Source: Ehrlichia chaffeensis str. Arkansas
GTDB lineage: Bacteria > Pseudomonadota > Alphaproteobacteria > Rickettsiales > Anaplasmataceae
Direction of reading: 5' to 3'
Assembly: GCF_000013145.1 (NCBI RefSeq)
Contig: NC_007799.1
Span: forward strand, 186,001 to 250,000
Length of the DNA: 64,000 bases
Shown here one piece after another: positions 1-9,864 of the stretch (the first letter of the stretch is position 1; every line of letters begins with the position of its first letter). A program made the translations under genes and the position numbers. The notes below the pieces were generated by a model. The model made no database searches and was not told the DNA's origin. It worked only from the letters and a program-made list of their open reading frames with translations.

Positions 1-106
1 TAAGAAAGACGAACAGAAAGGAAGGAGAAAACCTGCGCTATAAACATTAAGTGTATATACAACTTTATTAATTTGATGTTATACAGCTCTGTAATCAGTA
101 GAGGAA

Positions 107-277
107 TCACTCTTCTAGTTTTCTGGCTTCATCGATCAGCATAATTGGAATGCCATCACGTATTGGAAATGCTAATTTGGCTTTTTCACTAATTAACTCG
201 TTAGTGTCTTTATTATATTGTAACTTGTCTTTTGTTAATGGACAAACGAGTATTTCAAGTATTCTATGGTCAAACAT
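107..277 (-). CDS. Trm112/YcaR-like small protein (UPF0434)
   Basis: A 56-residue reading frame on the reverse strand starts [19 protein letters not shown] and ends ARKLEE. The order of its features (LEILVCP near the N-terminus, a charged middle, then [11 protein letters not shown]) matches the UPF0434/Trm112-like family, whose usual length is about 55-65 residues. Trm112-type proteins are small partners or activators of methyltransferases; the exact bacterial role is not settled. Only one cysteine is left in the N-terminal CPxC-like knuckle (CPLT), so zinc binding is doubtful. It stands alone, 267 bp from the end of the SDR gene. Confidence 0.8.
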   Translation of the reverse strand: MFDHRILEILVCPLTKDKLQYNKDTNELISEKAKLAFPIRDGIPIMLIDEARKLEE

Positions 278-544
278 ATTTGACAATAAAGTAAAGTTAG
301 TTGATTAGATTATAACATTTATTATGAAAACATGAACTGTAGATTTTTTTAATGTAGTAAATTGTTAAAAATATGGGTCTGTAGTTGGTGTGTTTTTAAG
401 TTTTATAAGAAGCTTAATAAACTTATAAAAGACACATGATGTATTATTAAATAACCTAATACTATAGGCCTTTATTTGGATGTTATTGTAATATGTTACA
501 TTTAAAGTGCAAAAAGCTATTTATACCATAACAAGGGTTTCTAA

Positions 545-1240
545 TTATTGTATAAAATTTACAGTGCCAGTTTCATTGTTGTTATCATCTAATAGTTCTG
601 CTATTCTGGTAAGGATAGTCTTAACTTCTATGTTATCCATTATATTATGATGGTTTATGTTATCTAGAAAGTGGTGAGGAATCATTTTGGGGCCAATAGC
701 ATTGACTTTTATTTTTGGTGATAATTCTACAGCTGTAAATTTTGTTAAATCTAGTAGTGATTTTTTTGACATTGTGTATATAAAATATTTTGTACTATCT
801 TTCGTAATCATTGCATCAATCATATTAATAACATTTCCTGTAGTGGTACATTTTTTTGCGAAATATTGCGTTAAAAATAGAGGAGCACGTATGTGCAAAT
901 TATAGTGATCAGTAAAATCTTTAATAGAGGTATTCATCAGTGTGTTTTTGTAGAACACTGAAGCACTGTTAATAATGCAATTACAATAGGGCATGAATTC
1001 AAAAGTCTTATCTATTATAGGACTTAGTGAATCAAATTCTATTAAATCAGCTTGTATGAGAATGCACTTTTGGTGGTATAATTCTTCAATAGTATTTTTT
1101 GTTTGTAACGCATGTGCTTCAGAAATGTTATAATGAATGGCTATATCATATCCATTGTTAGCTAAGAACATTGCTATTGCTTTGCCTAACCTACGTGCAC
1201 CGCCTGTAATTAATGCTCCTTTTTTATGTGTTTTCAACAT
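545..1240 (-). CDS. Short-chain dehydrogenase, pteridine-reductase (FolM/PTR1) type
   Basis: A Rossmann-fold oxidoreductase of 231 residues. The N-terminus has the nucleotide-binding TGGARRLGKAIA motif; the double Arg after the Gly-rich turn is typical of pteridine reductases of the FolM/PTR1 group, which favour NADPH. NSASVFY is the equivalent of the NNAG/NNAS strand, and YTMSKKS supplies the catalytic Tyr-xxx-Lys. A role in reducing dihydrobiopterin, dihydromonapterin or dihydrofolate is inferred. The ATG at 1240 is preferred over the frame's first ATG at 1282: ATGTTGA there overlaps the stop of pheS by 7 bases, which suggests translational coupling. It is the last gene of the rpmI-rplT-pheS operon. 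Confidence 0.8.
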   Translation of the reverse strand: MLKTHKKGALITGGARRLGKAIAMFLANNGYDIAIHYNISEAHALQTKNTIEELYHQKCILIQADLIEFDSLSPIIDKTFEFMPYCNCIINSASVFYKNTLMNTSIKDFTDHYNLHIRAPLFLTQYFAKKCTTTGNVINMIDAMITKDSTKYFIYTMSKKSLLDLTKFTAVELSPKIKVNAIGPKMIPHHFLDNINHHNIMDNIEVKTILTRIAELLDDNNNETGTVNFIQ

Positions 1241-2274
1241 GATACGAGATGGGTAAAACAAAAACCATAATGATTTAACCATTGTAATTTGTTACTATAG
1301 AATTTACGCAGGTCGCTAATATTATATTTGAGCATGGCAACTCTTTCAATACCAATGCCAAATGCAAATCCACTATATTGATCTGGATCAATATTTACAT
1401 TTGTTAAAACGTTACGGTGGACCATTCCACATCCTAAAATTTCTATCCAATCTTTTTCCCCACACTTTATATCAACTTCTGCTGATGGTTCAGTAAATGG
1501 AAAATAGCTATTACGAAATCTTATTTGGATATTTTCTCCAAAAAATTTTTTTAAAAAGTAATGTATACAATATTTTAGGTGTCCCATATTAACATTTTTA
1601 TCAATATATAAACCTTCAATTTGATGAAACATTGGACTATGGGTTGCATCCCAGTCATTCCTATAAACCTTCCCGGGGGCAATAATTTTAATTGGATAAT
1701 TTCCTTTGTTAGCTTGCATTACTCTGATTTGTACAGAAGATGTATGAGTTCGTAGCACAACTCTTTTTTGATTTACTAATGTTTTTAAATAAAAAGTGTC
1801 ATTTTCTTCTCTTGCTGGATGGTTTTTATGTGTATTAAGTGCATCAAAAACGTGAAATTCATCCTCAAGTTCTGGTCCATCAGATAATTTAAACCCTAAA
1901 GATGAAAAAATATGTCTTACTTCATGTAAAGTTTTAGAAATCGGATGTAATTTAGCTATTTGTTTCGGGCGAACTGGCAAACTAATATCAACCCTATCTT
2001 GCATCAATTGAGCATTGATTTGTATTTTATGTAATTTTTCTTTTTGAGAATTAATTAAAGATTTTAGTTCAGCACATATAGCATTTACACTACTTCCAAC
2101 AGATTTCCTCTCTTCTATATTACTAATTGTTGCAATACTTTTTAAACATGCTGTTATAGTGCCTGACTTACCAAAGTAGTAAAGCTTTATGCTTTCTAAC
2201 TCTTCAAGGGAAGAGCTAGATAGTATCTTGTTAGTAGCTTCTGCTTGTAAGTTGTATATATTACTGTGCAACAC
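1234..2274 (-). CDS. pheS: Phenylalanyl-tRNA synthetase alpha subunit
   Basis: Class II aminoacyl-tRNA synthetase alpha chain of 346 residues, a normal length. It has the N-terminal helical arm (about residues 1-90) and then the catalytic core: [10 protein letters not shown], the [13 protein letters not shown] region, [11 protein letters not shown] (motif 2 area), [21 protein letters not shown], and motif 3 [14 protein letters not shown]. It charges tRNA-Phe as an alpha2-beta2 enzyme with PheT, which is not in this window. The start overlaps the end of rplT by 14 bp and the stop overlaps the SDR gene by 7 bp, so the genes are probably one transcript and translationally coupled. Confidence 0.97.
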   Translation of the reverse strand: MLHSNIYNLQAEATNKILSSSSLEELESIKLYYFGKSGTITACLKSIATISNIEERKSVGSSVNAICAELKSLINSQKEKLHKIQINAQLMQDRVDISLPVRPKQIAKLHPISKTLHEVRHIFSSLGFKLSDGPELEDEFHVFDALNTHKNHPAREENDTFYLKTLVNQKRVVLRTHTSSVQIRVMQANKGNYPIKIIAPGKVYRNDWDATHSPMFHQIEGLYIDKNVNMGHLKYCIHYFLKKFFGENIQIRFRNSYFPFTEPSAEVDIKCGEKDWIEILGCGMVHRNVLTNVNIDPDQYSGFAFGIGIERVAMLKYNISDLRKFYSNKLQWLNHYGFCFTHLVSC

Positions 2275-2635
2275 GAGATTTATTTAAAGCTTCTTTAATA
2301 AGATCTACAATTTGCTTGAAGTGATCCTTATGGTTAACCGCCATGTCTGCTAGAACTTTCCTATTCAATGTTACATTTGCTAAGGATAAACCGTGAATGA
2401 AGTCTGAATACAGAAGACCATGTTGCCTTACAGCTGCATTAATACGCATAATCCACAGGCTTCTGAAAAACCTCTTACGATTACGTCTATCACGATAAGC
2501 GTATTGTAATGCTTTTTCTACTCTTTGCAAAGCTATCCTATAGCAGTTCTTGGAACGTCCCCTATAACCTTTTGCTAGCTTAATAACCTTCTTATGCCGT
2601 GCTCTTGTCGTAACACCACGCTTAACTCTAGCCAT
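2261..2635 (-). CDS. rplT: 50S ribosomal protein L20
   Basis: L20, 124 residues. It is highly basic, with [17 protein letters not shown] at the N-terminus and the [16 protein letters not shown] and LWIMRINAA blocks typical of the family. It binds 23S rRNA early in large-subunit assembly. It lies 25 bp after rpmI, and its 3' end overlaps pheS. The L35-L20-PheS order is widely conserved in bacteria. No leader resembling the IF3/L20 autoregulatory structure is obvious upstream, and infC is not adjacent. Confidence 0.98.
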   Translation of the reverse strand: MARVKRGVTTRARHKKVIKLAKGYRGRSKNCYRIALQRVEKALQYAYRDRRNRKRFFRSLWIMRINAAVRQHGLLYSDFIHGLSLANVTLNRKVLADMAVNHKDHFKQIVDLIKEALNKSRVAQ

Positions 2636-2660
2636 TCTTAACCTCTATCTATTAATACTC

Positions 2661-2861
2661 CTACCTGCTATAAGGCATAAAAAGTTTAACTATACGTGAA
2701 TCAGAAGAATTCATAATAGCAGTACCACGTTGAACGCGAATACTCCTTTTACTTCTTTTAGTCATACCATGTCTTTTTGCAGATTGAGTAGACTTTATTT
2801 TACCTGTTGCTGTAACACTAAATCTCTTTTTAACAGAAGACTTAGTTTTTAACTTTGGCAT
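2661..2861 (-). CDS. rpmI: 50S ribosomal protein L35
   Basis: L35, 66 residues: [23 protein letters not shown] followed by a basic helix with [14 protein letters not shown]. The length and the motif are typical. It is the first gene of the rpmI-rplT-pheS-SDR operon, so the operon promoter should lie in the divergent gap 2862-3219. Confidence 0.97.
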   Translation of the reverse strand: MPKLKTKSSVKKRFSVTATGKIKSTQSAKRHGMTKRSKRSIRVQRGTAIMNSSDSRIVKLFMPYSR

Positions 2862-3219
2862 CTCTATCCTAAAATTTTTGCAGAAAGTTACATCTTAATC
2901 TATTCGCTTTCAGAGTGTCAAGTACATTTTCTAAATTTTACTCTAAATAATTTATACACTGTATGTTAATAGTTTTTATAATATGGTGTACTAAAATTTA
3001 GATGAAAAATATTTCTCGATTAAAATAACCTGCTACATTATTATTCTTCACGATTTATTAAGTTTGTTGAAAGTATTACATAAGTTATTGCAAAATTTAT
3101 GGCAATAATTTATAAGTGATACACATGCATTAGTAGTAATGTATTATTAATATTTATATTTTATTTATTTTTGTGAATACATGGTTATTTAGTTATATTG
3201 AGAATTTGGAGAAATCTGT
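2862..3219. other. Divergent intergenic region rpmI / trcR-like gene
   Basis: 358 bp, very AT-rich, between two divergently read genes, so it should carry promoters for both. I see no convincing -35/-10 pair. The ribosome-binding site GGAG (3208-3211) of the right-hand gene lies at its edge. Confidence 0.5.
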
Positions 3220-3861
3220 ATGTCAAATAGTAATGTTCCTTTAGCTCATAACCCTAAGGAATCTTCTTCCACGTTAGAAGACTCTGGTCCTTTAATGCCT
3301 AGGGCTGTTGCGGTATGGTTAGTAGATAATACTATATTGACTTTTGAGCAAATAGCAAAATTTTGTAACTTGCACCTGTTAGAAGTTAAAGGTATTGCGG
3401 ATGGTGAAGTTGCTAAAGGTGTGGTTGGATGTAATCCAATTACAATGGGACAGGTTACAAAGGAAGAAATTGAATATTGTCAGAATGATCCTACTAGAGT
3501 ACCTAGATTAATTAGCTATAGAAATTTTAAAAAAAGTAAAAAAAGGACTGTTAGGTATACACCTGTAGCACGTCGTAGAGATAAGCCTGATGCTGTGGCA
3601 TGGATTTTAAAATATTGTCCTGAAATGCAAGATGTATGTATAGCTAAGTTGATAGGTACTACGAAATCAACTATTGCTGCTATTAGAAATAAAGAACATT
3701 GGAATTCGAGTAACATTAAACCTAGAGATCCTGTGTTACTTGGTTTGTGTACTCAAGTGGATCTAGATGAAGCGATTATGAAAGCTCAGATAGTTGCAGA
3801 AAGAGAAAGAAGAGTGAAAAACATCAAGGCTAATGATTTTTCTGTGTCTGATTCAGTGTAA
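3220..3861 (+). CDS. DUF1013 / TrcR-type cell-cycle transcriptional regulator
   Basis: 213 residues, matching the alphaproteobacterial DUF1013 family, which includes the cell-cycle regulator TrcR. Residues of about 25-95 hold MPRAVAVWLVDNTILTFEQI and GIADGEVAKGVVGCNPI. A second helix-turn-helix-like part (about 120-165) has DAVAWILKYCPEMQ and LIGTTKSTIAAIRNKEHW. These are two putative DNA-binding segments. The ATG at 3220 is preceded by GGAG 8 bases upstream. It is a single gene with no operon partner. Assignment rests on recalled family motifs; its targets in this organism are unknown. Confidence 0.8.
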   Translation: MSNSNVPLAHNPKESSSTLEDSGPLMPRAVAVWLVDNTILTFEQIAKFCNLHLLEVKGIADGEVAKGVVGCNPITMGQVTKEEIEYCQNDPTRVPRLISYRNFKKSKKRTVRYTPVARRRDKPDAVAWILKYCPEMQDVCIAKLIGTTKSTIAAIRNKEHWNSSNIKPRDPVLLGLCTQVDLDEAIMKAQIVAERERRVKNIKANDFSVSDSV

Positions 3862-4224
3862 AATTGTTGTGTTAATAAATCTTTACTTAACGAGAGTAAC
3901 TGCTATAATTTAACATGGTATATCTTCCTTTAAGTGTTACTGTTATACTATCTAGATAGTACAAATCATTACGTTTACTAAAATACCAAAGTGTTGTTGT
4001 TTTATAATCAGTGATGTTTATTAGGCTGTTTTGCCTTATGTTTTAATTGAAGTATATTTTTGTTAGCTTTATGTGTTGTTAAGTTAGTGTTAATTGGTGA
4101 ATAAAATTATCATAGAGTTTCAGAAATTAATGTTGCATTTGTTAAATGCTTAAGTATTAATTTTTTAATATTGCGACTAAGCATATTTGTGATTTTTTGT
4201 ATTGATTTAAATTATAGGTGTATA
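3862..4224. other. Intergenic region upstream of rho
   Basis: About 360 bp, AT-rich, between two genes on the same strand. It presumably holds the rho promoter and leader. I find no clear terminator hairpin or promoter boxes. Confidence 0.4.
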
Positions 4225-5676
4225 GTGTTAAATGGGAAAAAGAAGAGAGTAAGGTATGTTAGCAAAAAAAATGCTAATAAGAGTGCAGGAATGCAGCCCG
4301 TGACAGGTGTTGTACAGAAAGAAGAAGAGAAAGAAGTAGTAGAGGTACAAGAGGAAATAATAGAAGAGAAAGAAGAAGAGAAAGTACCAGAACAACAAGA
4401 AGTAAAAGTGTTAGATCTGAGTGAGCTAAAAAAGAAGACAATAGAAGATTTGTTGAAAATAGCAGAAGACCTTGGAGTGGTTAGTAATGGTAGAATGCTG
4501 AAACAAGAAATAATATTTCACTTAATGAAAAAAGTAGTAAGTGATGGAGGTGCAGCAATAGGAGGAGGGGTAGTAGAGATATTATCTGATGGTTTTGGAT
4601 TCTTAAGGTCTCCTGAAGCAAATTATGCTGCAAGTGGTGATGATGTATATATTTCTGCAGGACAAATAAAAAAGTTTAATTTAAGAACAGGTGATATAGT
4701 AAGTGGTGAAATAAGAGCGCCAAGTGAGAAAGAAAGGTATTTTACGTTAGTAAAAGCACATAGTATAAACTTTACAGATATGGCAAAGTTACAAAGATAT
4801 GTACACTTTGATGATTTAATACCTTTGTATCCAGAAGAAAGAATATTATTAGAATGTAATGATCCTATCAGCGTGAGTAAAAAAGATATAAGCATGAGAG
4901 TAATAGATATAGTTGCTCCATTAGGTAAAGGACAAAGAGCGCTGATAGTTGCTCCACCAAGAGCAGGAAAAACAATAATATTACAACAAATAGCACATTC
5001 AATATCTGTAAATCATCCAGATATAGAATTGATAGTTTTACTTATAGGTGAAAGACCAGAAGAAGTGACAGATATGTGTAGATCTGTGAAAGGAGAGGTA
5101 GTAAGTTCTACATTTGATGAACCTGGATATAGACATGTACAACTTGCAGAAATTGTAATAGAAAAAGCAAAAAGAATGGTAGAACATAAAAAGAATGTAG
5201 TGATATTACTTGATTCAATTACAAGATTAGCAAGAGCATATAATTCAGTAATACCGTCATCAGGAAAAGTATTAACTGGTGGAGTAGATTCTAATGCTTT
5301 ACAAAGACCAAAAAGATTTTTTGGAGCGGCAAGAAATATAGAGAATGGAGGATCATTGACAATAATAGCAACGGCACTGATTGAAACAGGGTCAAAAATG
5401 GATGAAGTGATATTTGAAGAATTTAAAGGTACAGGAAATTGTGAAATAATATTAGATAGAAAAATATCTGATAAAAGAGTATATCCAGCAATAGATATTT
5501 CAAAATCTGGTACAAGGAAAGAAGATATGTTGATAGATAGTGTGTGTTTGAAGAAAGTATGGTTATTAAGAAGGCTATTGTCATCGATGGGATCTGTTGA
5601 AGCAATGGAATTTTTAAGGGATAAATTGTTGATAACCAAAGACAATAATGAATTCTTTGATATGATGAATAGTTAA
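4225..5676 (+). CDS. rho: Transcription termination factor Rho
   Basis: RNA-dependent hexameric ATPase that ends transcription. From the chosen GTG it is 483 residues. About residues 20-70 are a Lys/Glu-rich insert ([20 protein letters not shown]) before the canonical [20 protein letters not shown] helix. The primary RNA-binding OB fold follows ([23 protein letters not shown]), then the ATPase core: Walker [24 protein letters not shown], Walker [17 protein letters not shown]. Start choice: the frame first opens with TTG at 4171; GTG at 4225 has ATAGG close upstream; the first in-frame ATG is further in, just before QPVTG. Codons are A-rich (ata, gta, aga) compared with T-rich neighbours. Confidence 0.95.
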   Translation: MLNGKKKRVRYVSKKNANKSAGMQPVTGVVQKEEEKEVVEVQEEIIEEKEEEKVPEQQEVKVLDLSELKKKTIEDLLKIAEDLGVVSNGRMLKQEIIFHLMKKVVSDGGAAIGGGVVEILSDGFGFLRSPEANYAASGDDVYISAGQIKKFNLRTGDIVSGEIRAPSEKERYFTLVKAHSINFTDMAKLQRYVHFDDLIPLYPEERILLECNDPISVSKKDISMRVIDIVAPLGKGQRALIVAPPRAGKTIILQQIAHSISVNHPDIELIVLLIGERPEEVTDMCRSVKGEVVSSTFDEPGYRHVQLAEIVIEKAKRMVEHKKNVVILLDSITRLARAYNSVIPSSGKVLTGGVDSNALQRPKRFFGAARNIENGGSLTIIATALIETGSKMDEVIFEEFKGTGNCEIILDRKISDKRVYPAIDISKSGTRKEDMLIDSVCLKKVWLLRRLLSSMGSVEAMEFLRDKLLITKDNNEFFDMMNS

Positions 5677-6201
5677 TATGGGTATAGAAAATAAGAACTT
5701 TATAATGAATGTATAAGCGAAATACTTATAACTGTAGAACTATATGTAGCTATTTAATAAAAAGAATGAATGTTGTATAATTAGTGGTATTTTAAGAGAA
5801 ATCCCTTTGATTCTATATTTGTGACTTGTGTTTTTGTAGATTGCTTAATTGTGAAACCTATGATGTATAGTCACTGCTTAATTATTACAAGAAAATAGTT
5901 CAGAGTTAATTGTGTTTATGACAAAAGAGATACCAAACTGTACTTATGTTTTTGATATGGGATACATTGCTGTTCAAATGAGGTAATTGGGAACTTGTGA
6001 TGTAGTCTGTATATTTTTATGAAAGGAATAAATTTACAGTATATGATGAGTTATTTGATGCTAAGGATTTACATTAAAATCATCGTGATTTAATTGTGGA
6101 TTGCAGTGGTACAATGTTAGGAAATAGGAAAAAAGTTGTTAGGAGTTGTAGTACTGGTGATGCTAAATGAAAAATGTGTTAAGACCTTGTATCCTGTTTT
6201 G
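5677..6201. other. Convergent intergenic region rho / J-protein
   Basis: 525 bp between the ends of two convergent genes. I see no open frame of useful length, RNA gene or strong terminator hairpin. Confidence 0.4.
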
Positions 6202-6561
6202 TTAATTTAATAACGTGTCACGTGCTTCATTTAATTTTTGTGCTAGATAAGGAGATCCTCCCTTGTCTGGATGCATGGATTTCATGAGCTTATGATAAGC
6301 TGTGTTAATCTGTTCTTGGCTTGCATTTTTATCTAGTCCTAATATTTCTAATGCTTCTCCTCTAGATAAGCTACTACTTGTGTTTTGTGGACTATTATAT
6401 ACATTTGCGTCATTTATAACTTTATTTAAAGTAGAGGTCATTATTTCACTAATACTTATTATGCTATTTCTTTTTAATAGTAGAAGTATAAGCAATGCAA
6501 CAATTGGCAATACAAATATAACGCCTATTATAGAGAATATTACTAGAAAGATAAACCACAT
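6202..6561 (-). CDS. Membrane-anchored J-domain protein (Tim14/Pam18-like)
   Basis: 119 residues. An N-terminal transmembrane helix (about 3-29, WFIFLVIFSIIGVIFVLPIV) is followed by a linker and a C-terminal J domain (about 65-119) with EALEILGLDKNASQEQI and the essential His-Pro-Asp in MHPDKGG. The layout (TM helix, then a short C-terminal J domain) resembles Pam18/Tim14 and related alphaproteobacterial proteins, which stimulate DnaK-type Hsp70 ATPase at the membrane. The partner is inferred. It is divergent from nfu, with about 70 bp between the starts. Confidence 0.85.
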   Translation of the reverse strand: MWFIFLVIFSIIGVIFVLPIVALLILLLLKRNSIISISEIMTSTLNKVINDANVYNSPQNTSSSLSRGEALEILGLDKNASQEQINTAYHKLMKSMHPDKGGSPYLAQKLNEARDTLLN

Positions 6562-6634
6562 ATAAATGACTTGATTTAAGTAAGGTATCTACATATTATA
6601 CAAGTTAAAAGTATTTTTTTGCAAATGGTTTATT

Positions 6635-7195
6635 ATGTTTATACAAATTGGGGAGACTCCAAATCCTAATACTTTAAAATTTATGCCAGGTATGCCTATT
6701 AATAATGGTAAGGTTAGTGAATTTGCTGATAGTGTGGCAGCTGAAGGTTCTTCTCTTGCAACAGCATTATTCAAAATTGAATATGTAAAAAGTGTATTTT
6801 TTGGAGGTGATTTCGTTTCAGTAACAAAATCTGATGATATTGAGTGGGATGTTTTGAAACCAGAAATTTTGACAGTAATTATGGAATTTCTAACACTTAA
6901 TTCGGATAATGCTACTGAAAGTTTTGATCAGGAAGAACTGGAAGAGTTTTTTGATGAAAAAGATATTGAAATGGTTGGTAAAATTAAAGAGTTAATAGAT
7001 AATTATGTAAAACCTGCTGTTATCCAAGATGGTGGAGATATAAAGTTTAAAGGATACAGTAATGGTATTGTTTTTGTAAAATTGAGAGGAGCATGTTCAG
7101 GGTGTCCAAGTGCCTCAATTACTCTGAAAGAAGGTATATATAATATGTTGAGCTATTATATTCCGGATATACAAGGTGTAGAGAGTATTCAGTAG
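6635..7195 (+). CDS. nfu: NifU-like Fe-S scaffold/carrier protein (Nfu)
   Basis: 186 residues. The N-terminal Nfu_N domain starts MFIQIGETPNPNTLKFMPG (about 1-88) and the C-terminal NifU domain (about 110-186) carries the cluster-binding CxxC in GACSGCPSASITLK. Both domains are as in mitochondrial NFU1 and alphaproteobacterial Nfu, which pass Fe-S clusters to lipoyl synthase, aconitase and similar targets. It is a single gene, divergent from the J-protein gene. Confidence 0.93.
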   Translation: MFIQIGETPNPNTLKFMPGMPINNGKVSEFADSVAAEGSSLATALFKIEYVKSVFFGGDFVSVTKSDDIEWDVLKPEILTVIMEFLTLNSDNATESFDQEELEEFFDEKDIEMVGKIKELIDNYVKPAVIQDGGDIKFKGYSNGIVFVKLRGACSGCPSASITLKEGIYNMLSYYIPDIQGVESIQ

Positions 7196-7802
7196 AAATA
7201 GAATATATTAGTTTTGCTGTTGTGTTGGAAAGTACTTTTTAAGTTTTTAAGTCTATAAGATTATCTGTATAAGCGTTTAATTCTACTAGCGGTAACTTTG
7301 CAGGGGATGGGTTCATTTATTATATACTAAAAAATGTTTATTTGATGTTTTTATGTAGATAAAGCTTATGTAGTGAGTCTATTGTATTTACATAATCTAC
7401 ATGGTTAGTTTGTTTTATTATATAAGTGTTGCAATTTGTTATAGTTAAAGTTCATGTATGAAGGGCTTTAATTCTATTTGTAATAACCTGTTGGTAATGG
7501 TTGTTTTTGATATCCTGAAAGCACTGATGAAAGTTCTATGTTTGGTATATAAGATGTGTTGTAGTATGGAGTTCTAATAGAAACGATATTAAATTTTGCT
7601 ATATTTATTTCAAATTTACCATTAATGAAGAAATATTTTTTATAAGATATGTTTTTAATAGTACATCTATAGTATTTGTTAAGAGTATTGAGATATGACT
7701 TTTGAATATACAATGAATGATAGAATTATGAAAGATCTGCATTTTTTAGAATAAGTCTGGTATACACTTAAGTCCTAACATTGTTTAATACTGTATTTTA
7801 TA
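7196..7802. other. Long gap with one doubtful small frame
   Basis: About 600 bp between nfu and the large unknown gene. It contains only the doubtful 79-codon reverse frame at 7474-7713, listed separately. No RNA gene or repeat was recognised. Confidence 0.4.
7474..7713 (-). CDS. Possible small hypothetical protein
   Basis: A 79-codon frame with ATG start, on the same strand as the 473-residue gene and 89 bp beyond its stop. It is rich in Tyr, Asn, Ile and Lys, with TPYYNTSYIPNIEL near the end and no recognised domain or membrane helix. Composition fits coding in this AT-rich genome, but it could be chance. Confidence 0.3.
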   Translation of the reverse strand: MYIQKSYLNTLNKYYRCTIKNISYKKYFFINGKFEINIAKFNIVSIRTPYYNTSYIPNIELSSVLSGYQKQPLPTGYYK

Positions 7803-9224
7803 CTAGAGACTAGTGGAGGTGCTAGGCTGAGTATGTGTAGATTTTATGGAAGATGTTGAATCAAGAAACGTAAAGTTTGTTGAAGGAGTGATAAGTTTTT
7901 CATATGATTTTGTTTTTTTGTGACGTATTACCTTTCTTAGTTTGTTTTTAATTGATTTTGTAGAGTTTTTAGCAATGTGCAATATGGCTTTTTTTGTGTT
8001 TTTTATAATGTTGCTTTTGCGTGATTTATTGTGTCCTGTTGTTATGGGTTCTCTTATTGTATATGAAGTACTTGGTAAATGTTGTTTTGTTGTGTTTCTG
8101 GTAGGATATATAACATGTTCATGTTTTATATAAAACTTCATATTGCTGACAAACTCTTTAATAGTCATTGTATCTTGTGCAGATGGTTCCATATTACTTA
8201 GGGATCTTATTGTTATCTTAATGTCTTTATAGTAAGGATTCCACGATATATTAGTATTGTGACGTATTATTTGTAATTGTTTGAAGAAAAGTGTAGTATC
8301 ACCATAGGCTATACTTTCTGTAAATGCGTTTTCTATTTGTTTTATAATCTCTGTTTTTTTTGTAATCCTTGGTTTAACAATATAAATATGGATAATTTGC
8401 TTAAGTTTGTTAATTATTGAATACCATGGATATGGATGTCTTAAAAGTTTTTCTGTTTTGTTCTGATGATCTTTTAATTTTATTCTTGTATTGATAAGCT
8501 TGTTCTGTATTGAAAAAACAATATGTTGTTTAGGAAAAAGGTTAAGTGCTGTTTTTGGATTTATCGGTGGTATTTTCATTATATGTTGATATAAGTATCT
8601 GATTTGTTGAGATATTGGTATATTAGGATAATTGTTACTATACGGTCCAGTGATTCCATGACATGCTATTAGTAAAGTTGCATCTGGATTGTTCATAGCT
8701 GATGTTATTTCGCTTGTTATTTCCTTTATTATTTCCCTTGTGTACATTGTTAAACTTGACATATCAAGTGCATATGATCGGAAAAATTCCTTTAGTTCTG
8801 GATTTATATCTGATTTGAGAATTATTTTTCTAAATGTTTTAAAAAGTGTATCTTTAGTTTGTTGGGTGATGCTTATATTTTTGAAATTACTAAATAATTT
8901 ATTTAATGCTTTGTCTATAATTTTTTGATCTTCAGGGAATATTATTACTCTATCTGAGATTTTATTGATTAGTTCCTTGAACCATAGTTTTAGTAAGAGT
9001 CTAGCTTTTTTTTTGTCTTGTATAGTTTTATGTGATGTATTAGTGTAAAATTGTATGATGCTATGGTAGCGGTAATTCTCATTATCAGCTGTAGGAACAT
9101 CACAGACTTCTGGTACTATTACTAATAATAGTTTTAAAGGATCAGTTGATAGTATTTCGAATATTTCATTTCTTAATCGTGAATGTGTACTGTATTTTCT
9201 GACTTTATGTTTACTTTTAGGCAT
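7803..9224 (-). CDS. Hypothetical basic protein, Ehrlichia-type
   Basis: 473 residues with no family I recognise. The N-terminus is basic (MPKSKHKVRKYSTHSRLR). The middle appears alpha-helical with many Lys/Ile/Asn. The last 80 residues are a Lys/Arg-rich stretch (NTKKAILHIAKNSTKS, KLRKVIRHKKTKSYEK) followed by a Ser/Thr-rich end (STNFTFLDSTSSIKS). There is no signal peptide or convincing transmembrane helix. The basic ends and lack of relatives would suit a nucleic-acid-binding or secreted protein, but this is speculation. It stands alone, 257 bp from divergent thiS. Confidence 0.75.
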   Translation of the reverse strand: MPKSKHKVRKYSTHSRLRNEIFEILSTDPLKLLLVIVPEVCDVPTADNENYRYHSIIQFYTNTSHKTIQDKKKARLLLKLWFKELINKISDRVIIFPEDQKIIDKALNKLFSNFKNISITQQTKDTLFKTFRKIILKSDINPELKEFFRSYALDMSSLTMYTREIIKEITSEITSAMNNPDATLLIACHGITGPYSNNYPNIPISQQIRYLYQHIMKIPPINPKTALNLFPKQHIVFSIQNKLINTRIKLKDHQNKTEKLLRHPYPWYSIINKLKQIIHIYIVKPRITKKTEIIKQIENAFTESIAYGDTTLFFKQLQIIRHNTNISWNPYYKDIKITIRSLSNMEPSAQDTMTIKEFVSNMKFYIKHEHVIYPTRNTTKQHLPSTSYTIREPITTGHNKSRKSNIIKNTKKAILHIAKNSTKSIKNKLRKVIRHKKTKSYEKLITPSTNFTFLDSTSSIKSTHTQPSTSTSL

Positions 9225-9481
9225 TGTTTAATAGTAATAAATATATTAAGTATCCAATATCATGAATTAATTTATTTGTTAAGTTATATTTATAATAGTA
9301 TAAATAAGTTAATTTATTATTCTAAGGAAAAAATTTATTGATGTTGTTAAGTCTTGATATTCTTTGAAATGTTGAATAAGTGATAATTTAGAAATACTAT
9401 CATGAGTTTTTGAAATAATATTTATTAATGTAATTTTGATGATATATATTGTAATACTTTTTAGATTTTTAAAATTCAAGT

Positions 9482-9700
9482 ATGAGTGATGTATTAATTA
9501 CTGTTGTTGTGAATCAGAAAAAAATGTTGTTTAAACCAGGACTAACACTTAGTGAAGTTTTAAATGAGTGTAATTATGATACTGATTTACCATTTGCTGT
9601 TGCAGTGAATAGGAGTTTAGTAGTAAGAAATAAATATGACAGTACTTACTTAAATGATGAAGATATTGTAGATATAGTGTATCCCATGCAAGGTGGATAA
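9482..9700 (+). CDS. thiS: Thiamine biosynthesis sulfur carrier ThiS
   Basis: 72 residues, a ubiquitin-like beta-grasp protein ending in the Gly-Gly needed for adenylation and thiocarboxylate formation (VYPMQGG). LPFAVAVNRSLVVR is typical of ThiS. It carries sulfur for thiazole synthesis by ThiG, whose gene follows 164 bp later on the same strand. Confidence 0.93.
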   Translation: MSDVLITVVVNQKKMLFKPGLTLSEVLNECNYDTDLPFAVAVNRSLVVRNKYDSTYLNDEDIVDIVYPMQGG

Positions 9701-9864
9701 AGATTAGTGTCCTTATTTAATATTATGAAGTGTCGATTATACTTTACTTAAGCAAGAATAAATTAATTGTGTGATATGTATGTTGTTGAGTCGAAGAATT
9801 TATTGATGTTAAGAAGAATTTTGGGTGTAAACATAGTTAGTTTTGATGGAGAAAATAAGAATAT

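Noticed and set aside
1..60. Possible partial genes at the left edge: the last 13 codons of a + strand gene (KKDEQKGRRKPAL, stop at 41-43), or the start of a - strand gene at 47 (MFIAQVFSFLSVRLS).
   Set aside because: Both fit in about 45 bases and exclude each other; neither can be supported without the sequence to the left.
687..905. 72-codon + strand frame inside the SDR gene.
   Set aside because: Antisense shadow of a conserved gene.
5013..5645. 210-codon - strand frame opposite rho.
   Set aside because: Shadow caused by purine-rich codons in rho; the + strand frame has clear Rho motifs.
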